DNA of 64,000 nucleotides from Klebsiella pneumoniae (GTDB lineage Bacteria; Pseudomonadota; Gammaproteobacteria; Enterobacterales; Enterobacteriaceae): NCBI RefSeq assembly GCF_000742135.1, contig NZ_KN046818.1, positions 2,806,097 to 2,870,096 of the forward strand, read 5' to 3'. Shown piece by piece: positions 37,923 to 46,905 of this stretch (position 1 is its first letter; each line of letters starts with the position of its first letter). The notes under the pieces were generated by a model. It saw only the letters and a program-made list of their open reading frames with translations, ran no database searches and was not told where the DNA came from. The position numbers and the translations under genes were made by a program.

Positions 37923-38405
37923 ATGGCGATGAACGGAACAATCACAACGTGGTTTAAAGATAAAGGTTTTGGATTTATCAAAGATGAAAACGGCGAAAAT
38001 CGTTATTTTCACGTGATTAAGGTCGCCAATCCTGATCTTATCAAGAAAGACGCGGCGGTGACTTTCGAACCTACCACCAACAATAAAGGGCTGTCGGCCT
38101 ACGCGGTGAAGGTCATTCCGGAAAGCAAATATATCTATATTGCCGGCGAGCGGTTGAAGCTGACCTCCATCAAATCCTATGTGGTGTACCGGGAAGAAGA
38201 GCCGGTCGAGACCCGCGTCGATAAAGAAAACGCCGTGCTGTCGGTCGGGCTGCTGATGAACAGCATCCGGCCAAAAGCCACGGTGCAGCCGGGAGAGATG
38301 CGCTCGGTGAAAAAGCTGGCGAACACCACCTTTCAGGGGACAACCCTGATCTTTTCGGAAGACGAAATCGATATCGATGCCACGGTAAAACTGCTTAAGG
38401 TGTAA
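37923..38405 (+). CDS. Cold-shock-domain protein with a C-terminal extension
   Basis: The N-terminal 65 residues form a cold-shock domain with RNP-like motifs (NGTITTWFKDKGFGFIKDEN, RYFHVIKV). A C-terminal region of about 90 residues (YIYIAGERLKLTSIKSYVVY, VGLLMNSIRPKATVQPGEMR) looks like an additional small alpha/beta domain. Proteins of this build are found in enterobacteria, but their role is not established. Single-stranded nucleic acid binding is likely from the CSD. A possible stem-loop (arms GCGCGCGG/CCGCGCGC) follows the stop. Confidence 0.85.
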   Translation: MAMNGTITTWFKDKGFGFIKDENGENRYFHVIKVANPDLIKKDAAVTFEPTTNNKGLSAYAVKVIPESKYIYIAGERLKLTSIKSYVVYREEEPVETRVDKENAVLSVGLLMNSIRPKATVQPGEMRSVKKLANTTFQGTTLIFSEDEIDIDATVKLLKV

Positions 38406-38514
38406 GCCCTAGCGCGCGGTTTCCCGCGCGCCCGAAGTCCTGCCCGATATGCTACCCGCCATCGCCCCTCGCCGGACGGGGCGATGGCGCCAGAGAGCCG
38501 ATAAGGATGCCGCC

Positions 38515-39414
38515 ATGCCCGTAAATTTTGACTTCAACGATCTCTACGCCTTTCGCGCCCTGATGGAATATGGCAGTTTTCGGCTGGCGGCCGAATCCAT
38601 CTGCCTGTCGCAGTCGGCCCTTAGCCGACGCATCGAAAAGCTGGAGACGGCGCTGGGCAACCGGCTGTTCGATCGCACCACCCGGCGGGTGACCCTCACG
38701 CTGTATGGGCAAAATTTTGCCGAACGTTCGGAGCAGCTGCTGGCCCATGTCGAGACGGTGCTGGCGGATATCAGCCAGGTCAGCAAGGCGCGCACCGGGC
38801 TGGTGACGGTGGCGACAGTGCCTTCCGCCGCCTACTACTTTATGCCGGAAATCATCCGCAGCTTTCAGGCGCGTTATCCCCAGGTGCGCATCCGGTTGAT
38901 TGACAGCAGCGTCGGGAATGTGATCGAGGCGGTCAGCAGCGGACAGGCTGACTTTGGCCTCTGCTTTGCCAAAAACCTGCCAGCCAGTATCGAATTCACC
39001 CCTCTTGCCGACGACCGCTATGTGGCCGCCTGTCGGCACGATCATCCGCTGGCGCGCAACACGCACCTAAGCTGGCAGGCGTATTTTGAACAGGATTATA
39101 TTGGCCTGGATCGGGTCTCCGGCAACCGGATGCTGCTTGACAGGGAGCTGGCGCATCTGACGCCGGCGCGGCCAAGTATCTGCGAAACCCGCCACGTCAC
39201 CACGATGCTGGGGATGGTGGAAGCGGGCATCGGCATTGCCGCCGTGCCCGCGATGTCGATGCCCGCCGGGGAGCATTCCGTTCTCCGCGCTGTGCCGCTC
39301 ACCGACCCGGTGGTCACGCGTACGGTAGGCCTGATCCGCCTCAGCGGCCGTATTCAGTCCTACGTGGCGGCAGAGCTGGAGAAGCTGATTATTGAACAGT
39401 ATCCTTCTGGCTGA
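38515..39414 (+). CDS. LysR-family transcriptional regulator
   Basis: From the ATG at 38515, preceded by AAGGA, the protein has 299 residues. The winged helix is at the N-terminus (FNDLYAFRALMEYGSFRLAA, SQSALSRRIEKLETALGNRL), and the effector domain starts near residue 90 (GLVTVATVPSAAYYFMPEII). Its 3' end overlaps the convergent binding-protein gene by 26 bases. It is the likely regulator of the ModA-like/MFS pair that faces it. The ligand is unknown. Confidence 0.9.
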   Translation: MPVNFDFNDLYAFRALMEYGSFRLAAESICLSQSALSRRIEKLETALGNRLFDRTTRRVTLTLYGQNFAERSEQLLAHVETVLADISQVSKARTGLVTVATVPSAAYYFMPEIIRSFQARYPQVRIRLIDSSVGNVIEAVSSGQADFGLCFAKNLPASIEFTPLADDRYVAACRHDHPLARNTHLSWQAYFEQDYIGLDRVSGNRMLLDRELAHLTPARPSICETRHVTTMLGMVEAGIGIAAVPAMSMPAGEHSVLRAVPLTDPVVTRTVGLIRLSGRIQSYVAAELEKLIIEQYPSG

Positions 39415-40198
39415 CCGGCGCGGCGGCGGCTACGCTTCGCATACCGGTGGCGTGGATGGTCTCCTGCGCCGCCGGTGACGCCAGATACGTCAGCAGCGCC
39501 TTGCCTTCCTGCGGGTGGTCGGCGCTGATGGTCACCGCCCCGGCAAAGCGGGTGATGTACTGCAGGTTATCCGGCAGTTCGCCGACGAAGGTTACGCCGG
39601 GCACCGGCAGCAGTTCGCTCACCTGCTGAAAACCGATCGCATACCGTCCCTTGGCCACTTCCGAGGCCACCGGAATGCGCTCCACCATCTGCGCTTTAAT
39701 CTGCATCGCGTCATCAATGCCCAGGGTGTGGAACAGCGTCGAGCTGACATAGCGTCCGCTGGCGCTGTCGGAGTACGCGACCGATGGCGCCGCCAGCAGC
39801 GTCGCCCGCAGCTGGTCTGCGTTGTGGATAGCCGGCAGCGGCGCCCCCGCCTTCACCACCACGCCGATCGGCGAGTCGGCCAGCTCCCGGCGCGAATCCG
39901 GTTGCGTACGGCCCGCTTTCTCGAGGCTGGTCAGCGCGTCCCCGACCATGATCACCACGTCCGCGTGTTCGCCGCGCGCCAGACGGTTAGGGATCGCCTG
40001 CGGCGTTTTTCCCATCGACGGGCCAGGGATCACCACGAGGTGGTTGCCGGTTTGTTTTTCCCACGCCGGGGCCAGCTTTTCCAGCGCCGCTTTGAAGCCG
40101 CCGGAGATCATCACGGTGACCTCAGCGGACAACGCGCTGCCGCCGGTGGCGGCCAGCAGCAGCGTGGCTAGCAGGGTTCCTGTCGTTTTACGCATCAT
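39389..40198 (-). CDS. ModA-like periplasmic substrate-binding protein
   Basis: The 269-residue precursor has a signal peptide (RKTTGTLLATLLLAATGGSA, cleavage near LSAEV). A type-2 binding fold of the molybdate-binding/sulfate family follows (VTVMISGGFKAALEKLAPAW, HADVVIMVGDALTSLEKAG, YSDSASGRYVSSTLFHTLGI, YAIGFQQVSELLPV). No ABC permease or ATPase is encoded nearby. The partner gene is an MFS transporter located 11 bases upstream in the same direction. The ligand is therefore more likely an organic acid than molybdate, but this is only inference. Confidence 0.85.
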   Translation of the reverse strand: MMRKTTGTLLATLLLAATGGSALSAEVTVMISGGFKAALEKLAPAWEKQTGNHLVVIPGPSMGKTPQAIPNRLARGEHADVVIMVGDALTSLEKAGRTQPDSRRELADSPIGVVVKAGAPLPAIHNADQLRATLLAAPSVAYSDSASGRYVSSTLFHTLGIDDAMQIKAQMVERIPVASEVAKGRYAIGFQQVSELLPVPGVTFVGELPDNLQYITRFAGAVTISADHPQEGKALLTYLASPAAQETIHATGMRSVAAAAPVSQKDTVQ

Positions 40199-40209
40199 CT
40201 TCTCCCTGA

Positions 40210-41505
40210 TTAACGTGCCGTCTGCAGCGCAACGGCGCTACGGCGATAGAGGTAGCAAGTGGCCAGCAGACCGCAGATGGCGGCAAAGCTCATCCAGTAG
40301 CCGGGAGACGCTTTATCACCGGTATACTCAATCAGCGCCGTGGAAATCACCGGCGTGAAGCCGCCAAACACCGCGGTCGCCAGGCTGTAGGCCAGCGAGA
40401 AACCTGCCACGCGCACTTCGGCGGGCATAATTTCGGTCAGCGCCGGGATCATCGCCCCGTTGTACATGCCGTAGATAAACGACAGCCACAGCAGCACGCT
40501 CAGCATCATCAAAAAGCTCGGGGCGTTCGCCAGCATGGTCAGCGCAGGCCAGGCGGTAGCCAGCGCCAGCAGGGTCATGGCGATCAGCACCGATCGGCGG
40601 CCAAAGCGGTCGGACAGCGCCCCGCCCACCGGCAGCCAGAAGAAGTTGGAAATCGCCACCAGCAGCGTGACCAGCAGGCTGTCAGAGGCGCTGAGCATCA
40701 GCACCTTTTTACCAAAGGTCGGGGCATAGACGGTGATCAGGTAGAACGCGGTGGTGGTCATCGCCACCATCATCATCCCGGCGATAACCACCTGCCAGTT
40801 CGCCAGCAGGGTGGCGAATACCTGGCGCATCGCCAGATGATGGCGGCGGGCAGTAAACTCCTGGGTCTCCTCCAGCTTACGGCGCAGGATAAAAATGAAC
40901 GGAACAATCAGGCAGCCGAAAAGGAACGGAATACGCCAGCCCCAGTCGCTGATAGCGCTCGGCTCCAGTACCGCGTTGAGGGCAAAGCCCATCGCGGCTG
41001 CCACCATGATGGCAACCTGCTGACTGCCCGACTGCCAGCTGGTGTAAAAGCCTTTGCGGCCCGGGGTGGCGATCTCGGCCAGATAGACCGACACCCCGCC
41101 CAGCTCGGCGCCTGCGGAAAAGCCCTGCAGCAGACGGCCGATCAGCACCAGCAGCGGCGCCCACAGGCCAATGGTCTGATAAGAGGGGATCAGCACGATC
41201 AGGAAGGTGCCGGTGGCCATGATCGACAGGGTGACGATCAGCCCCTTGCGCCGCCCCACCTTGTCGATATAGGCGCCAAGTACGATAGCGCCGATGGGGC
41301 GCATCAAAAAGCCGGCGCCGAAGACCGCGAAGGTCATCATCAGCGAGGCGAATTCACTGCTCGCCGGAAAAAAGGTATGGGCGATGTAGGTGGCATAAAA
41401 CCCGAACAGAAAAAAGTCGAACTGTTCGAGAAAGTTACCGGACGTGACGCGCAGAATGGCGCCGATCCGGTCACGGGTACTCATCTGTGAGGTTGTTGAA
41501 TGCAT
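40210..41505 (-). CDS. MFS organic-acid:proton symporter, citrate/tricarballylate type
   Basis: The 431-residue protein starts at the ATG at 41505, preceded by GGAGA. It has 12 predicted membrane segments. The N-terminal [20 protein letters not shown] and the loop [20 protein letters not shown] resemble the Klebsiella citrate-proton symporter and the tricarballylate carrier TcuC (metabolite:H+ symporter branch of MFS). It likely imports a di- or tricarboxylate with protons; the exact substrate is open. It is transcribed with the ModA-like gene. A palindromic LysR-type box lies about 100 bases upstream. Confidence 0.88.
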   Translation of the reverse strand: MHSTTSQMSTRDRIGAILRVTSGNFLEQFDFFLFGFYATYIAHTFFPASSEFASLMMTFAVFGAGFLMRPIGAIVLGAYIDKVGRRKGLIVTLSIMATGTFLIVLIPSYQTIGLWAPLLVLIGRLLQGFSAGAELGGVSVYLAEIATPGRKGFYTSWQSGSQQVAIMVAAAMGFALNAVLEPSAISDWGWRIPFLFGCLIVPFIFILRRKLEETQEFTARRHHLAMRQVFATLLANWQVVIAGMMMVAMTTTAFYLITVYAPTFGKKVLMLSASDSLLVTLLVAISNFFWLPVGGALSDRFGRRSVLIAMTLLALATAWPALTMLANAPSFLMMLSVLLWLSFIYGMYNGAMIPALTEIMPAEVRVAGFSLAYSLATAVFGGFTPVISTALIEYTGDKASPGYWMSFAAICGLLATCYLYRRSAVALQTAR

Positions 41506-41808
41506 GCAGGTCTCCAGTTTGTTATCCACGCGTTGTCGCGCGCCTGTCGCTGAAGACTGAAACAGAACCGGGAACGAAATAAGCGTAATAAACGCATCCA
41601 CTAATGCATTTTACGCATGAATAACATTTAACTAATTAACATTACTTTTACATACAATCATTTAACACACACCGTCCTAACCACGCCGCGGGTGACGGCG
41701 AAAAAGTCAGTTTTCCGTTTTGTGACCGGGGCCAGGATATGTCGCCGTGGGTTGAAGGCATAAAACCTGGCCTGGGGTAACGAAATACCCTGCCGGCTGG
41801 AAAGCGCG
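41506..41808. other. Intergenic region between the MFS and LysR genes
   Basis: This 303-base stretch has no credible gene. An AT-rich part (41600-41670) has the character of a promoter for the MFS-ModA-like pair and contains the palindrome listed separately. The part near the LysR stop is GC-rich and without a clear terminator. Confidence 0.5.
41604..41618. promoter_or_regulatory. LysR-type palindromic box upstream of the MFS gene
   Basis: The sequence ATGC-ATTTTAC-GCAT is a 15-base interrupted palindrome of the size and form bound by LysR-type regulators. A further half-site ACGCAT lies eight bases before it. It is about 100 bases upstream of the MFS start. Either flanking LysR protein could bind it. 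Confidence 0.4.
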
Positions 41809-42735
41809 TCAGGAAGCGGTGGACTCCCCCACCAGCGTCTGCAACAGGGAGATAAGCCAGCGGGTAGCCTCGCGTTTCCCGCTGCGTTGGTGGGCGTAAA
41901 TCTTGACGTCAAACGGCGGAACCGGAAACGGCAGCGGGAAAATGGTCAGCCGGGCGGCGCGGGCCATCGTCTCCGCCGCCCGCCGGGGCAGCGCCATCAA
42001 CAGGTCGCTCTGCTCAATAATAAAGGGCGCGCTCAGCATCGAGGGGGTTTTCATCGCCACCTGCCGCGAATAGCCCTGTCGCTCCAGCTCACAGTCCAGC
42101 ACCCCCTGCCGCTCATTCCACGGGGTCACCACCAGATGACGGGCCGCAAGGTAGGCGTCCAGGGTCAGCGCCGTCCGGTTGGCCTGGCTGATGACCACAT
42201 ATTCGTCCCGCAGCCAGTTAATCTCCTCAAGATCGGGATGGGCTGGCTCGTCAGGGGTATTGAACCCGAGGGCCAGGTCGACCTCGCCCGCCAGCAGCTC
42301 GGTCAGCGCAGGGCTGTGGGGCAGATAACGGAGCTCAAACCGCAGCCCGGGCGCCTCACGCTGCAGGTGATGCATCAGCGTCGGAAAGACGCAGAACGCG
42401 GTGAAATCGGTGATCGCAATCTGCATGCAGTCGGTGCTGGCGGCCGGCACAAACGCCGCCGGCGGCGTCAGCTCCTGGTTGAGAAACTTCAGCGCCGAAG
42501 CGATAGAGGGCGCCAGCTGGCTGGCATAGACGCTGGGGCACATCCGGTGGCCTTCGCGGTAGAACAGCGGATCGTTGAGGGCGCTGCGCAGCCGGGAAAG
42601 CGCATGGCTCAGCGCCGAGGTGCTCATCGCCAGCTCTTCCGCCGCCAGGCGTACCGAGCGGGAGCGATAGACCGCGTCAAAGACCGGCAACAGGTTGAGG
42701 TCAATCCGGCGCAGGACAGGATGCATAATATTCAT
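41809..42735 (-). CDS. LysR-family transcriptional regulator
   Basis: The 308-residue protein belongs to the NodD/LeuO-like branch of LysR proteins, with the N-terminal LRRIDLNLLPVFDAVYRSRS and STSALSHALSRLRSALNDPL followed by an effector domain with the TDFTAFCVFPTLM segment. It is divergent from the acetyltransferase gene across about 100 bases, and lies upstream of the MFS gene on the same strand. It may regulate either or both. No ligand can be named. Confidence 0.88.
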   Translation of the reverse strand: MNIMHPVLRRIDLNLLPVFDAVYRSRSVRLAAEELAMSTSALSHALSRLRSALNDPLFYREGHRMCPSVYASQLAPSIASALKFLNQELTPPAAFVPAASTDCMQIAITDFTAFCVFPTLMHHLQREAPGLRFELRYLPHSPALTELLAGEVDLALGFNTPDEPAHPDLEEINWLRDEYVVISQANRTALTLDAYLAARHLVVTPWNERQGVLDCELERQGYSRQVAMKTPSMLSAPFIIEQSDLLMALPRRAAETMARAARLTIFPLPFPVPPFDVKIYAHQRSGKREATRWLISLLQTLVGESTAS

Positions 42736-42833
42736 CGTTTGCTGATTTCATTGCACTTAATTCTTTTCACAATACCGCTTATCCTCAGGGTCAGCAATTT
42801 TGCTCTCTTTTGACTATGGATACAGGACAACCC

Positions 42834-43310
42834 ATGAGCATCACAATCCGCCAGGCCACCCCGGACGACGCCACCGCTATCTACGACATGATTTATGAAC
42901 TCGCGGTCTACGAGAAAGCCTCCGAAGAGGTAGTGACGACGCCAGAGGAGATCAGAGAGACACTGTTTGCCAGCGGCAGCAAAACCGAAGCGCTGATCTG
43001 CGAGGTGGCGGGTAAAGCGGTGGGCTACGCGGTGTTCTTCACCAGCTACTCCACCTGGCTTGGACGCAATGGTATCTATATGGAGGATCTGTACGTCACC
43101 CCCGACTATCGCGGGATCGGCGCCGGAAAAGCGCTGCTGAAAACCATCGCGCAATATGCTGTACAACGTCAGTGCGGGCGTCTGGAGTGGAGCGTGCTCG
43201 ACTGGAACCAGCCGGCGATTGATTTCTATCTGAGCATTGGCGCGCAGCCGCAGGATGAGTGGGTGCGTTATCGCCTCACTGGCGATGCGCTGCGGGCCTT
43301 TGCGGAGTAA
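42834..43310 (+). CDS. GNAT N-acetyltransferase, diamine-acetyltransferase-like
   Basis: From the ATG at 42834 (MSITIRQATPDDATAIYDMI) the protein has 158 residues. Motif A for acetyl-CoA binding is visible (YMEDLYVTPDYRGIGAGKAL), and the C-terminal DWNQPAIDFYLSIGA segment is that of the spermidine/diamine acetyltransferase branch. It probably acetylates a small amine or amino acid; the substrate is not determined by sequence. An in-frame ATG at 42810 would add eight residues. The gene converges on pckA with a strong hairpin between them. Confidence 0.85.
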   Translation: MSITIRQATPDDATAIYDMIYELAVYEKASEEVVTTPEEIRETLFASGSKTEALICEVAGKAVGYAVFFTSYSTWLGRNGIYMEDLYVTPDYRGIGAGKALLKTIAQYAVQRQCGRLEWSVLDWNQPAIDFYLSIGAQPQDEWVRYRLTGDALRAFAE

Positions 43311-43318
43311 AGCGGCTC

Positions 43319-43353
43319 GCCAGCAGGTCGGCGCCAGGCGTCGACCTGCTGGC
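43319..43353. terminator. Hairpin between convergent genes
   Basis: A perfect 12-base stem GCCAGCAGGTCG / CGACCTGCTGGC with an 11-base loop lies between the acetyltransferase stop and the pckA stop. There is no T-run, so termination by it is only plausible. Part of one arm touches the final bases before the pckA stop. Confidence 0.45.
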
Positions 43354-43359
43354 CGCGGA

Positions 43360-45003
43360 TCAGGCTTCGACCGCGCTCTTCTGCAGCTGCGGACCGGCCA
43401 GCGCCAGACGCGCACCCGCTTCGGTATCGCTGTACTGCTTGAAGTTATCCATAAACAGCTGAGCCAGGCTCTCGGCCTTCTCCTGCCATTTATCCGCTGA
43501 ACTCCAGCCATTACGCGGATCCAGCACCGCGCTGTCTACCCCTGGAATGCTCTGCGGGATCGCAAGACCGAACACCGGGATGGTCTCCTCGCGCAGCGGG
43601 CCGGTAGTGCCGTTGAGGATCGCGCTAATGATGCTGCGGGTATCGCGCAGCGACAGGCGTTTGCCCTCGCCGTTCCAGCCGGTGTTGACCAGCCAGGCTT
43701 CGGCACCGGATTCCGCCATCTTCGCCGCCAGGACGCTGGCGTACTGGGTCGGGTGAAGCAGCAGGAACGCCGCGCCATAGCAGGCGGAGAAGGTCGGCGT
43801 CGGCTGGGTAATGCCACGCTCGGTGCCCGCCAGCTTCGAGGTGAAACCCGACAGGAAATGGTACTGCATCTGCTCGGTGGTCAGACGGGAGACCGGCGGC
43901 AGGACGCCAAACGCATCGGCGGCAAGGAAAATCACCTTCGACGGATGGCCCGCGCGGGACACCGGCTTGACGATATTGTCGATATGCGACAGCGGATAGG
44001 AGACGCGGGTGTTTTCGGTTTTGCTGCCGTCGGCATAATCCACGCTGCCGTCAGCGCGCACCACCACGTTTTCCAGCAGCGCATTGCGGCGGATGGCGCC
44101 ATAAATCTCCGGCTCCGCCTGCGGATCGAGATTGATGGTCTTAGCGTAGCAGCCGCCTTCGAAGTTAAACACGCCGTCATCGTCCCAACCGTGCTCGTCA
44201 TCGCCAATCAGCTGACGATGCGGATCGGTCGACAGGGTGGTTTTCCCGGTCCCGGAGAGGCCGAAGAACAGCGCCACGTCCCCTGCTTCGCCACGGTTGG
44301 CCGAGCAGTGCATCGACGCGATGCCTTTCTGCGGCAGCAGGTAGTTCATGACCGAGAACAGCCCTTTCTTCATTTCGCCGCCGTACCAGGTACCGCCGAT
44401 GAGCTGAATACGCTCGCTGAGATTAAAGGCGACAAAGTTCTCGGAGTTCATCCCCTGCGCCTGCCAGTTGGCATTGGTGCAGCCCGCGCCGTTGAGCACC
44501 ACGAAGTCTGGCGTAAAGCTGGCCAGCTCGTCGGCGCTTGGCACGATAAACATGTTTTTGACAAAGTGGGCCTGCCACGCCACCTCGGTGACGAAGCGTA
44601 CGCCAAGACGGGTGTCCGGGCTGGCGCCGCACCAGGCGTCGATGACGTACAGTTTTTTGCCGCTCAGCTGGCCCGCGACCAGGCTTTTCAGGCTGCGCCA
44701 CACGTCTGGCGATAACGGTTTGTTGTCGTTGCGGCCGAGGCCGGAGTCTGCCCACCAGACGGTGTCGCGAGTCTGTTCGTCGCGGACGATGTATTTATCG
44801 CGCGGCGAACGGCCGGTGAAGATCCCGGTATCAACAGCCACAGCGCCAGAGTCGGTCATCACGCCGCGGGCCGCGCCGGTCAGCTCAGGAGAGGTTTCAT
44901 GTGCAATAAGCAAATCGTAATCAGGGTTGTAAAAGAATTCGCCGCTTGCATTAATCCCCAGCTCCTGCAGAGCCATTTTTACTGATTCAATTTGTTGTGA
45001 CAT
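43360..45003 (-). CDS. ATP-dependent phosphoenolpyruvate carboxykinase (second-type copy)
   Basis: The enzyme converts oxaloacetate and ATP to PEP, CO2 and ADP. The 547-residue protein has all motifs of the ATP-type family: [37 protein letters not shown], the P-loop [20 protein letters not shown] followed by [20 protein letters not shown]. Compared with the E. coli PckA I recall, the N-terminus and C-terminus differ clearly. The usual enterobacterial pckA lies beside envZ-ompR; here it lies next to a LysR gene and a liv-type transporter. I therefore read it as a paralogue and leave the symbol open. AGGAG precedes the ATG. Confidence 0.92.
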   Translation of the reverse strand: MSQQIESVKMALQELGINASGEFFYNPDYDLLIAHETSPELTGAARGVMTDSGAVAVDTGIFTGRSPRDKYIVRDEQTRDTVWWADSGLGRNDNKPLSPDVWRSLKSLVAGQLSGKKLYVIDAWCGASPDTRLGVRFVTEVAWQAHFVKNMFIVPSADELASFTPDFVVLNGAGCTNANWQAQGMNSENFVAFNLSERIQLIGGTWYGGEMKKGLFSVMNYLLPQKGIASMHCSANRGEAGDVALFFGLSGTGKTTLSTDPHRQLIGDDEHGWDDDGVFNFEGGCYAKTINLDPQAEPEIYGAIRRNALLENVVVRADGSVDYADGSKTENTRVSYPLSHIDNIVKPVSRAGHPSKVIFLAADAFGVLPPVSRLTTEQMQYHFLSGFTSKLAGTERGITQPTPTFSACYGAAFLLLHPTQYASVLAAKMAESGAEAWLVNTGWNGEGKRLSLRDTRSIISAILNGTTGPLREETIPVFGLAIPQSIPGVDSAVLDPRNGWSSADKWQEKAESLAQLFMDNFKQYSDTEAGARLALAGPQLQKSAVEA

Positions 45004-45222
45004 GGAACTCCTGACAAACTATTTAAGGTAAGAGGCCTGGGTTATTCATTGCTTTCGTCATCGTCGCCGGCTATTTAATAAGATAAGTCCTGGACAATGA
45101 AATAAAGCAATAAATAACCGTGAGTCGCGATTTCATATCGTGCTCATGTAGGGTCGCCGATATGCATTCATAAATCTCAACTTTCCAAAAAATGTTAACA
45201 CCTGTCGATAATTATGTTAATT

Positions 45223-45258
45223 GCATAGTTTCTATGCGCTATGCTAAAATTGCATAGC
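45223..45258. promoter_or_regulatory. GCATAG/CTATGC repeat array between pckA-like and LysR genes
   Basis: Two perfect inverted repeats lie side by side: GCATAG-TTT-CTATGC (45223-45237) and GCTATGC-TAAAATT-GCATAGC (45238-45258). The second is the 7-N7-7 form often bound by LysR-type regulators, and four half-sites in a row suit a tetramer. The array is 29 bases before the probable GTG start of the LysR gene and 220 bases from the PEP carboxykinase start. Confidence 0.65.
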
Positions 45259-45286
45259 CTTTATTGCGTTTTTGAGGACTGGATCG

Positions 45287-46180
45287 GTGTTGGCAAATCT
45301 GGAAGTAAAATGGCTGTATGATGTGATTGCCCTCGAGGAGTCGCGCAGCTTTACCCTGGCGGCCAAAGCCCGCAACATCTCTCAGTCCTCGTTCAGTCGA
45401 CGCATCCAGTCGCTGGAGGCTTCCCTCGGATTCAGCATCTTCGATCGTAGCGCCAACCCTCTGCAGCTGACCAACCGCGGGAAAATTTTTGTCGGCTATG
45501 CGCGAAATATGCTCGATGACATGGATTTTCAGATCAGCCGTATTAAAGGCTTAAATAACACTACCCAGAAAATAAGGATCGACGCCGCCCCTTCGCTGTC
45601 GGTGTTATTACTGCCCGAGATCATCGCCGGTTACACCGACCGTAAAAATAAGACTTTTCATGTTGAATCGATTAACGTCAACGACGCCGTATTTAACCTG
45701 AAAGAGGGAAAAAGCGATTTTATCCTCTCCTTCTATAATGAAGAATTGATGAACTATCCGTTTATTAATCATAAAATTTTTGATTCTTATCTGCACCTGG
45801 TCTCCCCCTGCGACGAACATGGCCGCCCGCTGTTTCATTTACATCGCGGCGTGCTGCCGCTGATGAAATACGCCAACGACAGCTATATGGGGCGCCAGGT
45901 GAACCAGGTGATCGACCGCACGCCGGAGATCACCTTCTCTCTCACCTTTGTCTCTTCCATGAGCGAGCTGCTCAAGCGCATGATCCTCAATGGCGACGGC
46001 GTGGGCTGGCTGCCGCAGTACTCCATTCAGCGCGAGCTGGACGAAGGCCGGCTGACGATCCTCGATGAGAGCCTGTCGCTGCCGATCGGCGCCTGGCTCT
46101 ACCGCTCCGGCTCGCGGCTTAACCAGGCCGCCGAACGTTTCTGGCAGCACATTAAAACCCGTAACGAACCGCGGGAATAA
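45287..46180 (+). CDS. LysR-family regulator divergent from the PEP carboxykinase gene
   Basis: The protein has a LysR winged helix (VKWLYDVIALEESRSFTLAA, ISQSSFSRRIQSLEASLGFS) and an effector domain from about residue 90 (KIRIDAAPSLSVLLLPEIIA). I place the start at the GTG at 45287, nine bases after GAGG, giving 297 residues. A TTG at 45272 is within the ribosome-binding stretch and unlikely. Its position suggests control of pckA-like, of itself and perhaps of the liv cluster, whose 3' end it meets with a five-base gap. Confidence 0.88.
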   Translation: MLANLEVKWLYDVIALEESRSFTLAAKARNISQSSFSRRIQSLEASLGFSIFDRSANPLQLTNRGKIFVGYARNMLDDMDFQISRIKGLNNTTQKIRIDAAPSLSVLLLPEIIAGYTDRKNKTFHVESINVNDAVFNLKEGKSDFILSFYNEELMNYPFINHKIFDSYLHLVSPCDEHGRPLFHLHRGVLPLMKYANDSYMGRQVNQVIDRTPEITFSLTFVSSMSELLKRMILNGDGVGWLPQYSIQRELDEGRLTILDESLSLPIGAWLYRSGSRLNQAAERFWQHIKTRNEPRE

Positions 46181-46185
46181 CCCCC

Positions 46186-46905
46186 TCAGCCGCTGATCCC
46201 CAGATATGCCTTACGCACCTCCGGGTCGTTGAGCAGCGTCTGGCCGCTACCGCTCAGGCGGATCTGGCCGTTCACCATCACGTAGGCGCGGTCCGACAGG
46301 TTGAGGGCATGGCGGGCATTCTGCTCCACCAGAAACAGCGTCATCCCCTGAGCCGTCAGCTCGCGCAGGATCTGAAAAATCTGCTTCACCACCAGCGGCG
46401 CCAGCCCCAGGCTCGGCTCATCCAGCAGCAGCAGGCGCGGTCGGCTCATCAGCGCCCGGGCGATGGCCAGCATCTGCTGCTCGCCGCCGGAGAGGGTCAT
46501 CGCCCGCTGTCCCCGCCGCTCTTCCAGCCGGGGGAACAGCTGGTACATTCGCGCCTTGTCCTCGGCCTGATAGCGGTTGCCAATGGCAATGGTCCCCATC
46601 AGCAGATTTTCCTCGACGGTCATATCGGGAAAGATGCGCCGCCCTTCCGGGGCCTGGGCGATGCCGTTGCTGGCGATAAAGTGGGTCGATTTCCGGCTGA
46701 TCGCCTCCCCGCGATAGAAAATCTCCCCGCCGGCAATGCGCGGCTGGCCGAAGACCGACATCAGCAGCGTTGATTTACCGGCGCCGTTGGCGCCGATCAG
46801 CGCCACCGTCTCCCCCTCGTTGACGGTGAGGGAGACCTGCTTCAGGGCCTGGATCGGCCCGTAGAAGACATCCACCTCATTAAAGGCAAGCAAAGGCTGG
46901 CTCAT
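46186..46905 (-). CDS. livF: Branched-chain amino-acid ABC transporter ATP-binding protein (LivF type)
   Basis: This 239-residue ABC ATPase has Walker A LIGANGAGKSTLLMSVFG, the Q-loop, the signature LSGGEQQMLAIARALMSRPR and Walker B LLLLDEPSLGLAPL. It pairs with the LivG-type ATPase to drive the LivH/LivM permease. Its start overlaps the livG stop by four bases. The cluster may carry leucine-type or other amide substrates, so the symbol reflects family, not tested function. Confidence 0.92.
   Translation of the reverse strand: MSQPLLAFNEVDVFYGPIQALKQVSLTVNEGETVALIGANGAGKSTLLMSVFGQPRIAGGEIFYRGEAISRKSTHFIASNGIAQAPEGRRIFPDMTVEENLLMGTIAIGNRYQAEDKARMYQLFPRLEERRGQRAMTLSGGEQQMLAIARALMSRPRLLLLDEPSLGLAPLVVKQIFQILRELTAQGMTLFLVEQNARHALNLSDRAYVMVNGQIRLSGSGQTLLNDPEVRKAYLGISG

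Noticed and set aside
38459-38487. 10-base hairpin CCATCGCCCC/GGGGCGATGG before the LysR gene at 38515
   Set aside because: The stem is perfect but has no T-run and lies close to the LysR start. It could be a terminator or an operator; not enough to call.
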